Shown one piece after another: positions 43,838 to 52,088 of a stretch of 64,000 bases of DNA. The stretch's first letter is position 1; each line of letters opens with the position of its first letter. Under the pieces are notes generated by a model. That model worked only from the letters and a program-made list of their open reading frames with translations. It was not told the origin of the DNA and made no database searches. A program made the position numbers and the translations under genes. Source of the stretch: a halophilic archaeon. Its GTDB lineage: Archaea > Halobacteriota > Halobacteria > Halobacteriales > Haladaptataceae. Location of the stretch: positions 1,240,001 through 1,304,000 of the forward strand of contig QNGA01000001.1 in the NCBI GenBank assembly GCA_003298465.1, given 5' to 3'.

Positions 43838-43897
43838 AACGGTGGAGGGACCGAACGTCAGCGGGCCGCTGAGGGCCGGTTGAACGGACGAGGCCGA

Positions 43898-43908
43898 TTT
43901 TATTAAAT
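43898..43908 (+). promoter_or_regulatory. TATA box of the FilR1-type regulator
   Basis: ttttattaaat is a strong TATA-like block. It predicts transcription from about 43925-43930, which is close to an in-frame ATG at 43924 but about 95 bases before the start I chose for the gene. Confidence 0.55.
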
Positions 43909-44022
43909 CTTCCATTTGAGCGAATGGAAGCGTTTCCTGGGCGAAGAGCTCTCCAAAGGGGCTGGAATCCAGCGCGGGAGGGACTGGAAAAAGCTAACGG
44001 GGACGGCTCCGGGGGTACGTGT

Positions 44023-44805
44023 ATGGAAGACTGTGGACCGTTCGTCGAGTACGTCCTCCGGTCGGGAGCGCGCACGAACGTTCTCATGGCGGTATCCGAG
44101 GGCGCCAACTCGACGCAGACGTTGCTCGACAGCGACCTCGCGAGCGAGTCGGCGGTGTACAACGCGTTGACCGAACTGCAGGACCAGGGTCTCATCCACG
44201 AACCGTGCTCGAAACGGTGGGCTCCGACCGGCGCGGGGGCGGTCGTCGCCGGGCTCATCGAGCGCCAGCGGGAGACGGAGTCGGTCCTGGGCGCGGACCC
44301 CGAGTACTGGCAGAACCACGACGTGACGGCGCTGCCGCCGGCGTTCCGAACCCGGCTCGCCGACCTGGCCGGAGGTGTAGTCGTCCGTGCGACGGACACG
44401 CAGCCGTCCCGCGCCATCAGGGAGACCGAACGGCGACTCGCGGAGCCGGACTCCGTCGCCGTCCTCGCGCCGATATACAACGAGCGATTCGACGCCGCCG
44501 CACAGGACGGCGACAGCCTGGAGCTCATCCTCGACGCGGGAGTGATCGACGACCTCCGCGAGGGAGCCGACGAGGACGAGAGCGAGGCGGACATCGACGA
44601 AGTCCGGGTCGCCGAGTTTTCGTTCGCGATGACGGTGACCGACGACTGCTTGATGCTCTCGCTACCGACCCTGGACGGGTCCTACGACCCGAGTACGGAG
44701 TTCATCGCCGAGTCCGAGCGAGCGCGACGCTGGGGACGACAGCTGTTCGACTGCTACTGGGAGGACGCACAGGCGCTCGAGGCGTACCTGACGGAGAGCG
44801 GCTAG
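44023..44805 (+). CDS. Winged-helix regulator with FilR1-like domain
   Basis: The 260-residue protein has an N-terminal winged helix (residues 5-70; 'TLLDSDLASESAVYNALTEL' contains the recognition helix) and a C-terminal region like the methanogenesis regulator FilR1/DUF1724 domain ('SVAVLAPIYNERFDAAAQDG', 'VRVAEFSFAMTVTD'). Haloarchaea encode many of these. The chosen ATG matches family starts. However the only good promoter (43898-43908) points to an in-frame ATG at 43924, which would add 33 residues, so the true start is uncertain. Target genes are unknown. Confidence 0.8.
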   Translation: MEDCGPFVEYVLRSGARTNVLMAVSEGANSTQTLLDSDLASESAVYNALTELQDQGLIHEPCSKRWAPTGAGAVVAGLIERQRETESVLGADPEYWQNHDVTALPPAFRTRLADLAGGVVVRATDTQPSRAIRETERRLAEPDSVAVLAPIYNERFDAAAQDGDSLELILDAGVIDDLREGADEDESEADIDEVRVAEFSFAMTVTDDCLMLSLPTLDGSYDPSTEFIAESERARRWGRQLFDCYWEDAQALEAYLTESG

Positions 44806-44835
44806 AGGCCGAGCGCGTCGCCGACCGCGCCGGTC

Positions 44836-45510
44836 TCAACGGAAGGTCAGGGAGTGGCCGTCGGGGTCGCGGACCCGGACGCCGTCGGACAGCGTCCGAA
44901 CGTCACAGGCGCGGTCGGCGACGCGCTCGGCGGTGGCGACCGGGTCGTCGGCGTCGAATCCCACGTCGACGTGGACGCCGCCCCGGGCGTCCGCGATACC
45001 GAGTTGCGGTTCCCAGAGTTCCAGGTCGACCGGACCGCCCATGCGAACGCGCCGGCGGTCGCTACCGCGGTCGTACGTCTGGAAGCCGAGGTCGCCGTAG
45101 AACGACTCGGCGCGCTCGACGTCTTCGACTTCGAGCACTATCTCGAAGATGCCCGTAATCGGCTCGTCGCCGTCGCCGCCGCCGCCGATCTCGACGCAGT
45201 TGCCGTCGGGGTCGTAGAAGTACAGCGACCGCGCCGACCCGAACTCGTGTTCGACGAGGTCGAACTCCTCGTCGAGTCGGTCGTACCACTCGTCGTAGCG
45301 GTCGGCGGGTGCGGCGAACGCGAAGTGAGTGTGGAGTCCGCCGCGCGGGACGCCGCCGGGTTCCCGGAGGACGAGCCGGTGGTCGCCGACCTCGAAGGCG
45401 ACTTCGCCGTCGCTCTCGCGGGCGGAGAGGCCGAGATGCGTCTCGTAGAACGACCGTGCGCGGTCGAGGTACTTCGCTTCGAGCGCTAGCCAGCGCAGTC
45501 CCGCGAGCAT
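44836..45510 (-). CDS. Two-domain VOC (glyoxalase/dioxygenase-like) protein
   Basis: The 224-residue protein consists of two vicinal-oxygen-chelate domains of about 110 residues. Each has the typical 'f.dpdGn.iEi' strand: 'YFYDPDGNCVEIGGG' in the first and 'VRVRDPDGHSLTFR' at the very end. Metal ligands (His, Glu) are plausible in the first half ('RGGLHTHFAF'). It could be a glyoxalase, ring-cleaving dioxygenase or resistance protein. The context, convergent with the FilR1-like gene, gives no substrate. The start at 45510 fits homologues and removes a long basic extension. Confidence 0.85.
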   Translation of the reverse strand: MLAGLRWLALEAKYLDRARSFYETHLGLSARESDGEVAFEVGDHRLVLREPGGVPRGGLHTHFAFAAPADRYDEWYDRLDEEFDLVEHEFGSARSLYFYDPDGNCVEIGGGGDGDEPITGIFEIVLEVEDVERAESFYGDLGFQTYDRGSDRRRVRMGGPVDLELWEPQLGIADARGGVHVDVGFDADDPVATAERVADRACDVRTLSDGVRVRDPDGHSLTFR

Positions 45511-45717
45511 GCGTCGGATTACTCGGCCGCGAGGCTTAAAACGTCGGTCGGCGGCCGTTCCCGGACGTTCCTGCGAGCCACCTCGCACCGACTCCGCCGC
45601 CAAAAGAGTGAGGTTCCCCCGGAGTCAATCGGCGTGTACCGGAAATTCCGCGGGCGTTCGCGGCCGAGCGCGAACGTTCGTATCGCGTCTTTTCCAGTCC
45701 TGTGAAAGGCAAAAAGC

Positions 45718-45725
45718 CTATAATT
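45718..45725 (+). promoter_or_regulatory. TATA box of tatA
   Basis: ctataatt is centred about 30 bases before the ATG at 45752. Confidence 0.5.
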
Positions 45726-45751
45726 GCCAGTCGGTAAGCAACAGGTAGAGG

Positions 45752-46063
45752 ATGTTCGAAATGATACCACTGTTCGGGCCGGTGCCGGGCGGGATGGAAC
45801 TGGCGGTCATCCTGCTGATAGCCGTTCTGCTGTTCGGCGCCAACAAGATTCCGAAGCTGGCTCGCTCGACGGGCGAGGCGATGGGCGAGTTCAAGAAAGG
45901 TCGCGAAGAGGTCGAGCAGGAGCTCCAGGAGATGCAGAGCTCCGGCAGCCAGACGGCACCGAGCGACGTCGGCGAGGCCGACGCCGAGCGCGTCCAGAAC
46001 GTCGACCAGACCGACGCCGAAACTTCCCAGGACACCGAGACCGAACGCGAATCCGAACGGTAA
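45752..46063 (+). CDS. tatA: Twin-arginine translocase subunit TatA
   Basis: The 103-residue protein is a pore-forming Tat component. It has a short hydrophobic helix ('GGMELAVILLIAVLLFGANK', about residues 13-31), the hinge 'FGANKIPKLARSTGEAMGEF' typical of TatA/E (Phe-Gly followed by an amphipathic helix), then a long acidic, Gln-rich tail. Haloarchaea send most of their secreted proteins through Tat; this window alone has four likely Tat substrates. TatC is not here. Confidence 0.92.
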   Translation: MFEMIPLFGPVPGGMELAVILLIAVLLFGANKIPKLARSTGEAMGEFKKGREEVEQELQEMQSSGSQTAPSDVGEADAERVQNVDQTDAETSQDTETERESER

Positions 46064-46096
46064 CCCTTTTTTCGACTCTGCCCGGGGTTCGAACCG

Positions 46097-46169
46097 GGGC
46101 GTGTGGCCTAGCGGACAGGGCGAGAGGTTCCTAACCTCTCGATCGCGGGTTCGAATCCCGCCACGCCCG
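46097..46169 (+). tRNA. tRNA-Arg(CCU)
   Basis: The 73-base gene starts GGGCGTG and pairs with 3' CACGCCC, discriminator G. The anticodon arm gagagg-ttCCTaa-cctctc gives CCU (reads AGG). D arm (GGCCTAGCGGACAGG) and T loop (TTCGAAT) are normal. No CCA or intron is encoded. A T-run follows immediately (gtttt). Confidence 0.96.
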
Positions 46170-46242
46170 TTTTGCGACGAACGAACGTGAGGAGCAAGCG
46201 AGTCAGGTAATTCGAAGCAGGGAGGAGCTCCGGTCCGACCGT

Positions 46243-46264
46243 GGTTCGAGTCCCGCCACGCCCG
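46243..46264 (+). repeat. Extra copy of the tRNA-Arg 3' end
   Basis: ggttcgagtcccgccacgcccg differs from the end of tRNA-Arg (46148-46169) by one base. The copy lies 95 bases downstream in the same orientation. The sequence that follows (tgtgacgagcgagcgcgaggaacgaacagc, given here only as a pattern of alternating gcgag/gaacga) resembles the 3' flank of the true tRNA (tgcgacgaacgaacgtgaggagc), so flank and tRNA end were copied together. Confidence 0.7.
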
Positions 46265-46366
46265 CTGTTCTGTGACGAGCGAGCGCGAGGAACGAACAGC
46301 GAAGCGTGCGCCCTTCGTTACCGCCCGCCAGTGAAACTTTTATTACTTGTCGATTAGCATGGGTGA

Positions 46367-46435
46367 TTGCGGTACGACGGTTCGTCGATACCGCAACCAA
46401 GTCAGGCGTCGCGGACGCGTCTTCCGACGCGTCCG
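46367..46435 (+). ncRNA. Candidate small structured RNA (two hairpins)
   Basis: TTGCGGTA + CGACG (46367-46379) pairs with CGTCG + TACCGCAA (46383-46396, one bulged A), a 13-bp stem. A second stem, CGGACGCGTC (46412-46421) with GACGCGTCCG (46426-46435), closes on a TTCC loop. A TATA-like acttttatta lies at 46336-46345, which would place the transcription start near 46367, the first base of hairpin 1. Followed by a C-rich run, not T. No known RNA family is recognised. Confidence 0.35.
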
Positions 46436-46540
46436 GTTCTCCCCCCACCTACGCATCGAGTCCACGATAGTTAACGGCGATTACAACAGAAGACTCGCCG
46501 GCTGCGAGACGAAAATCCGGTAGCCAACTGATGTCATATG

Positions 46541-46550
46541 TATATTTATT
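46541..46550 (+). promoter_or_regulatory. Promoter of the pilus operon
   Basis: tatatttatt is the strongest AT block upstream. A second T-rich box, gatttttaat at 46558-46567, lies 25-34 bases before the proposed ATA start and could serve a leaderless message. Confidence 0.5.
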
Positions 46551-46591
46551 TGAACAAGGATTTTTAATGGATTAGTCACTTCCGGTAGTCA

Positions 46592-49500
46592 ATAGCAAGC
46601 GACGAGTCCGCAGCGCTCGACGACGAAGAGAGCGCAGGACCCGGAGGAGTCCGTCTGTCGGACGGTCTCCCGGCGCGCGTCGCGGTCGGGGAGTACACGT
46701 GGGAGGACTTCGAGGAGGAGTACTTCCACGAGGACGGCGGTCCCCCCACCGACTGGCGCGGGCGACCGAAACCGTTCGACCCCGAGGAGTACCTCCAGTT
46801 CGACCCCGAGGAGACGCGCGAACGCGTCGAGACGGCGGCGACGGAAGCGACCGCGCTCGCGTCGCACTTCGAAGCGTTCCTCGACCCCGAGGAGACGCCG
46901 GTCGCGCTGGGGCAGTATCTCTGGGAGCATTTCCGCTACGAGTACTACTACGACGAGGACCGGGAGAAACCGCACGAGCGGCCGACCGACGCGGACGGCG
47001 AGGTGGTCGCGTTCGACCCCGAGGAGTGGCTCGGATTCCCGGAGGACGACCTCCACGACCGACTGTTCCGGGGCGGGTTCGCGGCCGACCGCGCGAGCGG
47101 ACGGTTCGAGGAGTTCCTCGACCCGGCCACGACGCCGGTCACCGTCGGCGAGTACCGGTGGGAGCATTTCAAGTACGAGTACTACTACGAGGACACGGAC
47201 GTCACCGCGCCGGAGCGCCCGCGCGACGAAGACGGTGACGTCGTCGACTTCGAGAAGGAGGAGTGGCTCGGCTTCGAGGAGGACGACCTTCCGGACCTGC
47301 TCGCGGAAGGGGCCGCGAAGGCCGAGGAACTGCTCGCGGTGGAGGACGAGCGCACGCTGGACGTGCCCGAGGACCTCGACGAGGACGCCTTCTTCTCGAC
47401 CGTCGAGGGGCACACGACGCTGGTCAACCGCTACGACCTGGAGAAGACGGTCGCGCTGCCGAAGAAGCAGCACTTCCGCGAGGTGGACCGCTACTGGGTG
47501 AACAAGCCCTACTCGTTCGTCGTCATCTTCCACTCCGAGAAGGAGAACGAGACGAAGTACTACGTCGTCGAGCCGTACCGGACGCCCATCGAGGCGGACC
47601 TGCTGGAGTTCCTGACGGGGAAGCTCCGCACGTCGATAAAGTACGCCAGCGACGACGTGGTCGTCGAGGCGGACGAGGAGGCCCGGGAGGAGGTCATCGA
47701 GCGCGAGACGCGCCGCCTGCTCGAACGCTACGACCTCTACTCGGAAGGCGACGACGACGTCGCGGAACTGCTCACCGAGACGCTCGAAAAATACGACCGC
47801 GCACGTGAGACGTGGCGACGCTACGCGGACGAGACGGAGCAGTACGCCGACGAAGCGCGACGGTACGCCGGTGCGGCGCGGGCGGAGACGAACGACGCGC
47901 TCGCTACCGTCCGCGACCGGGTCGGACCGTACCTCGACCGTGACGGGACGGGGGACGACGAGGGTGGGGACGGCGAGGAGGAATCGGACGCGGCGACCTC
48001 GGACGAGTCCGTCGCCCCGGCGGACGACGAAGGGCCGGCGGCGACCGTCGCGGACGAAGACGAGGGGGACGAACTCGAGGGACAGGAAGACGACGGCAGT
48101 CCGGCCGACGTCGAGGAGCGCGCGGAGACGGGCGAGGACTCCCCGTCGAGCGTCGACGCCGACGACGGGTCGGGGCGCTGGGACGAACTCCGGGCGCAGT
48201 GGGACGACTTCCGCGCGGACGAGAGCGTCCGCGCCAGGATTCGCGGACACGTCGAGACGCTGATAGCGGAACACGAGGCCGACGACGACGGCGGTCTGGA
48301 CGGCATCGCGGCCCGGCCGGAACCCGCGCTGATAGCGGAGGACTCGGACGACCTGACGGAGTACCAGGTCGAGAAGCTGCTGTACCTGCTCACCCGGAAC
48401 TTCATCGGATACGAGCGCATCGACGGTATCAAACACGACATCAACGTCGAGGACATCTCCTGCGACGGGTACAACTCGCCCGTCTTCGTCTACCACACGG
48501 ACTACGAGCAGGTCATCACGAACGTCCACCACGGCGAGGCGGAACTCGACGACTTCGTCGTCAAGATGGCCCAGCGCTCGGGGAAAGGCATCAGCAAGCG
48601 CCAACCGCAGGTGGACGCCACCCTGCCGGACGGCTCCCGGGCGCAGTTGACGCTCGGCCGGGAGGTCAGCGACCACGGGACGAACTACACCATCCGCCAG
48701 TTCAAGGACGTCCCGTTCACCCCCATCGACCTCGTGAACTGGAACACGTTCTCGCTGAAGGAGATGGCGTTCCTCTGGCTGGCCATCGAGAACCACAAGT
48801 CGCTCATCTTCGCCGGCGGGACCGCCTCGGGGAAGACGACCAGCCTGAACGCCGTCTCGCTGTTCATCCCGAGCAACACGAAGATAGTCTCCATCGAGGA
48901 CACCCGCGAGGTCGAACTCCCCCAGCGCAACTGGATCGCCTCGGTCACCCGACCGTCGTTCTCCGACGACGGCCGGGGCGACGTGGACGAGTTCGACCTG
49001 CTGGAGGCGGCGCTCCGCCAGCGCCCCGACTACATCGTGATGGGCGAGATTCGCGGCGAGGAGGGTCGCACCCTCTTCCAGGTCATGTCGACCGGACACA
49101 CGACCTACACGACCTTCCACGCCGACACCGTCGGCGAGGTGCTCAAGCGGTTCACCACCGAACCCATCAACGTCAGCAAGACGCTGTTCACCGCGCTCGA
49201 TCTGGTCTCCATCCAGACCCAGACGCGGGTGCAGGGGAGCAAGGTGCGGCGCACGAAGTCGCTCACCGAGATCAACCACTACGACACGGAGAACGACGAG
49301 ATAAACGTCCAGGACGTGTTCCAGTGGCGCGCCGAGGACGACGAACACGAGCAGATGTCGGGGTCGAACACGCTCGAAGAGATACAGTTCGACCGCGGCT
49401 GGGACAAGCGGCGTCTCGACGAGGAGATACTCAAGCGCCGGACCATCCTCGCGTACCTCATCCGCAACGGCCTGAACGAGTACCGGCAGGTCGCCGCGAC

Positions 49501-50071
49501 CGTCCAGGCGTTCATCAACGACCCGGACACCATCCTCGCGCTGGTCGCCTCCGACCGGCTGGAGGAAAGCCTCGCCGACCTGCGCGAGATGGAGAGCGTC
49601 CACATCGACATCGAGCCTGAGAAAGAGGAGATGGTTCCGCGACCGGACCCCGACGACGAGGTGTACGACCTCGCGGGCGACATCCTGTCGGAGGCCGAGG
49701 ACCGCCTGTTCGACCGCTACGCCGACGTGGACGTCGACGAGGACGGCCTCGCCGTCGCGCTCGCGGAAGCCGCCGAACCGGACGAGCCGGGAGACGGGGC
49801 GTCGTCGTCCGCGGCGGACGAGTCGGGCGTCGTGGAGACGCCGGACGACGGCCTCCTCGACGGCGGAACCGCGGACGGGCCGGACGAGTGGAGCACCGAC
49901 GTGGGCGACTCGCCGGTCGACGCGACGGACGACGCGGGCGGCGCGCTGGCCGACGACGCGTCGGACGAGGACGACGTCCTGACCGACGCAGACGGCGAGT
50001 CGAGCGAGTCCGACGGGGCGGTCGGCTTCGGCGAGTTCGAGGAGGCGTCGTTCGAGGAGGACGACGGATGA
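46592..50071 (+). CDS. Type II/IV secretion ATPase of a pilus-like system (PilB/TadA type), non-canonical start
   Basis: The C-terminal half is a VirB11/PilB ATPase: Walker A 'FAGGTASGKTTSLNAV', Walker B 'LRQRPDYIVMGEIRGEEG', His box 'STGHTTYTTFHAD'. It would power pilin assembly. The frame is open back to TAG at 46586, but no ATG, GTG or TTG occurs before GTG 47003, codon 138. The codons from ATA 46592 read (M)ASDESAALDDEE, a typical haloarchaeal N-terminus, so ATA is proposed as the start or as a mutated ATG. Three related modules of 74-79 residues follow, anchored on G(E/Q)YxWExFxxEYYY at about residues 33, 107 and 186. An acidic linker (about 430-540) and an acidic tail occur. The stop overlaps pilC by 4 bases. 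Confidence 0.85.
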   Translation: MASDESAALDDEESAGPGGVRLSDGLPARVAVGEYTWEDFEEEYFHEDGGPPTDWRGRPKPFDPEEYLQFDPEETRERVETAATEATALASHFEAFLDPEETPVALGQYLWEHFRYEYYYDEDREKPHERPTDADGEVVAFDPEEWLGFPEDDLHDRLFRGGFAADRASGRFEEFLDPATTPVTVGEYRWEHFKYEYYYEDTDVTAPERPRDEDGDVVDFEKEEWLGFEEDDLPDLLAEGAAKAEELLAVEDERTLDVPEDLDEDAFFSTVEGHTTLVNRYDLEKTVALPKKQHFREVDRYWVNKPYSFVVIFHSEKENETKYYVVEPYRTPIEADLLEFLTGKLRTSIKYASDDVVVEADEEAREEVIERETRRLLERYDLYSEGDDDVAELLTETLEKYDRARETWRRYADETEQYADEARRYAGAARAETNDALATVRDRVGPYLDRDGTGDDEGGDGEEESDAATSDESVAPADDEGPAATVADEDEGDELEGQEDDGSPADVEERAETGEDSPSSVDADDGSGRWDELRAQWDDFRADESVRARIRGHVETLIAEHEADDDGGLDGIAARPEPALIAEDSDDLTEYQVEKLLYLLTRNFIGYERIDGIKHDINVEDISCDGYNSPVFVYHTDYEQVITNVHHGEAELDDFVVKMAQRSGKGISKRQPQVDATLPDGSRAQLTLGREVSDHGTNYTIRQFKDVPFTPIDLVNWNTFSLKEMAFLWLAIENHKSLIFAGGTASGKTTSLNAVSLFIPSNTKIVSIEDTREVELPQRNWIASVTRPSFSDDGRGDVDEFDLLEAALRQRPDYIVMGEIRGEEGRTLFQVMSTGHTTYTTFHADTVGEVLKRFTTEPINVSKTLFTALDLVSIQTQTRVQGSKVRRTKSLTEINHYDTENDEINVQDVFQWRAEDDEHEQMSGSNTLEEIQFDRGWDKRRLDEEILKRRTILAYLIRNGLNEYRQVAATVQAFINDPDTILALVASDRLEESLADLREMESVHIDIEPEKEEMVPRPDPDDEVYDLAGDILSEAEDRLFDRYADVDVDEDGLAVALAEAAEPDEPGDGASSSAADESGVVETPDDGLLDGGTADGPDEWSTDVGDSPVDATDDAGGALADDASDEDDVLTDADGESSESDGAVGFGEFEEASFEEDDG

Positions 50072-52086
50072 GCCTCGGGTCGGCCCGCAGCGCGGAGACG
50101 AGCGTCGACGCGCTCGCCGACGCCTTCTACCCGCTGTACGACCGCCTGTTCGACGAGGACAGCGACTTCGTCGCCGACCTGGAGGGGAAACTGGCGGCGG
50201 CGCGGATGGCCGACACGGCCGAACTGTACCTCTCGCGCGGGCTCGCGGTCGGGGCCCTCGTCGGTCTCGCGCTGTGGCTGGTCGGGATGGTGACGGGCTA
50301 CGTCCTCTTCGTCACGGGCGTGGTCGACGTAGGCGTCCTGCTGGGCGTTCCCGTCTCCGGCTCGACCGCCGAACTGCTGAACGCGCTGAAGGTGCCGATG
50401 CTGGTCGTGACGACCGGCGTCGTCTTCGGCGCGGTCGGGTTCGGCCTCGGGTTCGCCGGCGTGGTGGCCGTCCCCTACAGCCGGGCGTCCGCGCGGCGGC
50501 GCGAGATAAACATGCTGCTGCCGGACGCCGTCTCGTTCATGTACGCCCTCTCCGTGGGCGGGCTGAACCAGCTGGAGATCCTGGAGGCGATGGCGAAGGC
50601 CGACGACACGTACGGCGAGGTAGCTCGCGAGTTCCAGAGCATCGTCCAGGAGACGGAGTACTTCGACACGGACTACCGCACCGCCATCCGCAAGCGGTCG
50701 CTGGAGACGCCCAGCGACGAACTCGGCCAGTTTCTCACCGACATGCTCTCCATCGTCAACAGCGGCGGGGACATGACCGGCTTCCTCGACGACAAGAAGG
50801 ACAAGCACATGCGGACGGCCCAGCAGGAGCAGGAACGGACGCTCGAAACGCTGGAGCTGTTCGGCGAGATGTACATGACCCTCTCGCTGTTCCCCCTGCT
50901 GCTCATCATCATCCTCGTCATCATGAGCATGATGGGCGACGCCAAGACGACGCTGCTGTACGGGACCGTCTACGGCCTCATCCCGCTGACCGGCGTCGGG
51001 TTCCTCGTCCTCGTCTCGACGGTGAAACGGGACGACCCCGGCGACGGGTATCTCGAACCGGACGACGGCGGGGAACGGTCGGAGACGGCGGGCCCCGGTC
51101 TGCTCCACCTCGGACTGGTCGAGGAGTACGTCGGCGAGTTCGCCGTGTTCGACCGCATCAAGACCCGCGAGGGGACGCACGTGACCGTGGCGTTGCTGAA
51201 ACGCCCCCACGTCTTCTTCCGGGACAACCCGCTGTACGTGCTCGGGCTGACGGTGCCCGCGTCGGCGGTGCTCGTCACGAGCGCGGTGTGGACCGGCGCG
51301 GTCCCGTCGTCGTTCGACGGCGTCCTCGCGAAGCCCATCTGGACGACGTTCGTCTACGTCTACGTCCCGCTGTACGTCAACGGCCTGCCGCTCGCGGTGT
51401 TCCGCGAGTGGAACGTCCGGTCGCGCCGGACCGTGACGGCGAAGCTATCGGACAACCTCCGGAAGCTGTCGAGCGCGAACGACACGGGGCTCACCCTGCT
51501 GGAGTCCGTTCGCACGGTCGCGGACACCTCCGCGGGGAAACTCGCCGACGAGTTCGACGAGATCCACGCGAAGGTCGAGTACGGCACGAGCATGCGGGAG
51601 GCGTTCGTCGAGTTCAACAACCGGTACCACATCCCGCGGCTCGCCCGGACGGTGAAGCTCATCAGCAAGGCACAGGAGGCGTCCAGCCAGATTACGGCTG
51701 TCCTCTCGACCGCGGCGCAGGCCAGCGAGAACCAGGACGACATCGAACGCGAGCGAAAGTCGCGCGCCCGGATGCAGGTCGTCATCATCGTGATGACCTA
51801 CCTCACCCTGCTGGCGGTGATGGCCATCCTGAAGGTGAAGTTCCTCGACGTGATGGCCGGACTGTCCAGTCAGGCGTCGAGCGTAGGCGGCGGATCCCAG
51901 GGGATGCAGTTCGGGACGAGCATCGACACGAACACGCTCGCGGCCCTGTTCTTCCACGCCGTCACGCTGCAGGCCATCCTCTCGGGGTTCATCGCGGGCT
52001 ACATCCGGGACGCCGACCTGCTGTCGGGCGTGAAGTTCGCGGTCGTCCTCCCGACCGTCGCGCTGGCGGTGTTCGCGTTCATCTGA
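50068..52086 (+). CDS. Type II secretion F / PilC-like membrane protein
   Basis: The 672-residue protein is the membrane platform of the pilus-like machine. It carries two GspF/TadC-type domains ('LLPDAVSFMYALSVGGLNQL', 'DMTGFLDDKKDKHMRTAQ' and the second copy from about 'NVRSRRTVTAKLSDNLRKLS') separated by membrane helices, with about eight to ten helices in total. It is longer than bacterial PilC because it is a double version, as is usual in haloarchaea. Its ATG overlaps the ATPase stop (ATGA), so the two are co-translated. Confidence 0.9.
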   Translation: MSLGSARSAETSVDALADAFYPLYDRLFDEDSDFVADLEGKLAAARMADTAELYLSRGLAVGALVGLALWLVGMVTGYVLFVTGVVDVGVLLGVPVSGSTAELLNALKVPMLVVTTGVVFGAVGFGLGFAGVVAVPYSRASARRREINMLLPDAVSFMYALSVGGLNQLEILEAMAKADDTYGEVAREFQSIVQETEYFDTDYRTAIRKRSLETPSDELGQFLTDMLSIVNSGGDMTGFLDDKKDKHMRTAQQEQERTLETLELFGEMYMTLSLFPLLLIIILVIMSMMGDAKTTLLYGTVYGLIPLTGVGFLVLVSTVKRDDPGDGYLEPDDGGERSETAGPGLLHLGLVEEYVGEFAVFDRIKTREGTHVTVALLKRPHVFFRDNPLYVLGLTVPASAVLVTSAVWTGAVPSSFDGVLAKPIWTTFVYVYVPLYVNGLPLAVFREWNVRSRRTVTAKLSDNLRKLSSANDTGLTLLESVRTVADTSAGKLADEFDEIHAKVEYGTSMREAFVEFNNRYHIPRLARTVKLISKAQEASSQITAVLSTAAQASENQDDIERERKSRARMQVVIIVMTYLTLLAVMAILKVKFLDVMAGLSSQASSVGGGSQGMQFGTSIDTNTLAALFFHAVTLQAILSGFIAGYIRDADLLSGVKFAVVLPTVALAVFAFI

Positions 52087-52088
52087 CC

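Larger units (their letters stand above)
46170..46591. other. 422-base gap between tRNA-Arg and the pilus operon
   Basis: No convincing protein gene. Contents in order: tRNA tail repeats (46170-46310), a TATA-like region with tandem hairpins (46334-46435; see separate entry), and an AT-rich promoter before the PilB gene (46530-46570). A 54-codon ATG frame at 46359-46523 encodes an Arg-rich peptide and is not favoured. Confidence 0.5.

Noticed and set aside
46359..46523. 54-codon ATG frame after tRNA-Arg
   Set aside because: It encodes an Arg-rich peptide with atypical codon choice, and its ATG lies upstream of the transcription start predicted from the TATA-like box, so a structured RNA is preferred.
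46589..49603. Minus-strand frame of 1004 codons
   Set aside because: It lies entirely antisense to the pilus ATPase, whose Walker A, Walker B and His box are clear. GC-rich third positions in haloarchaea leave long empty frames on the opposite strand.
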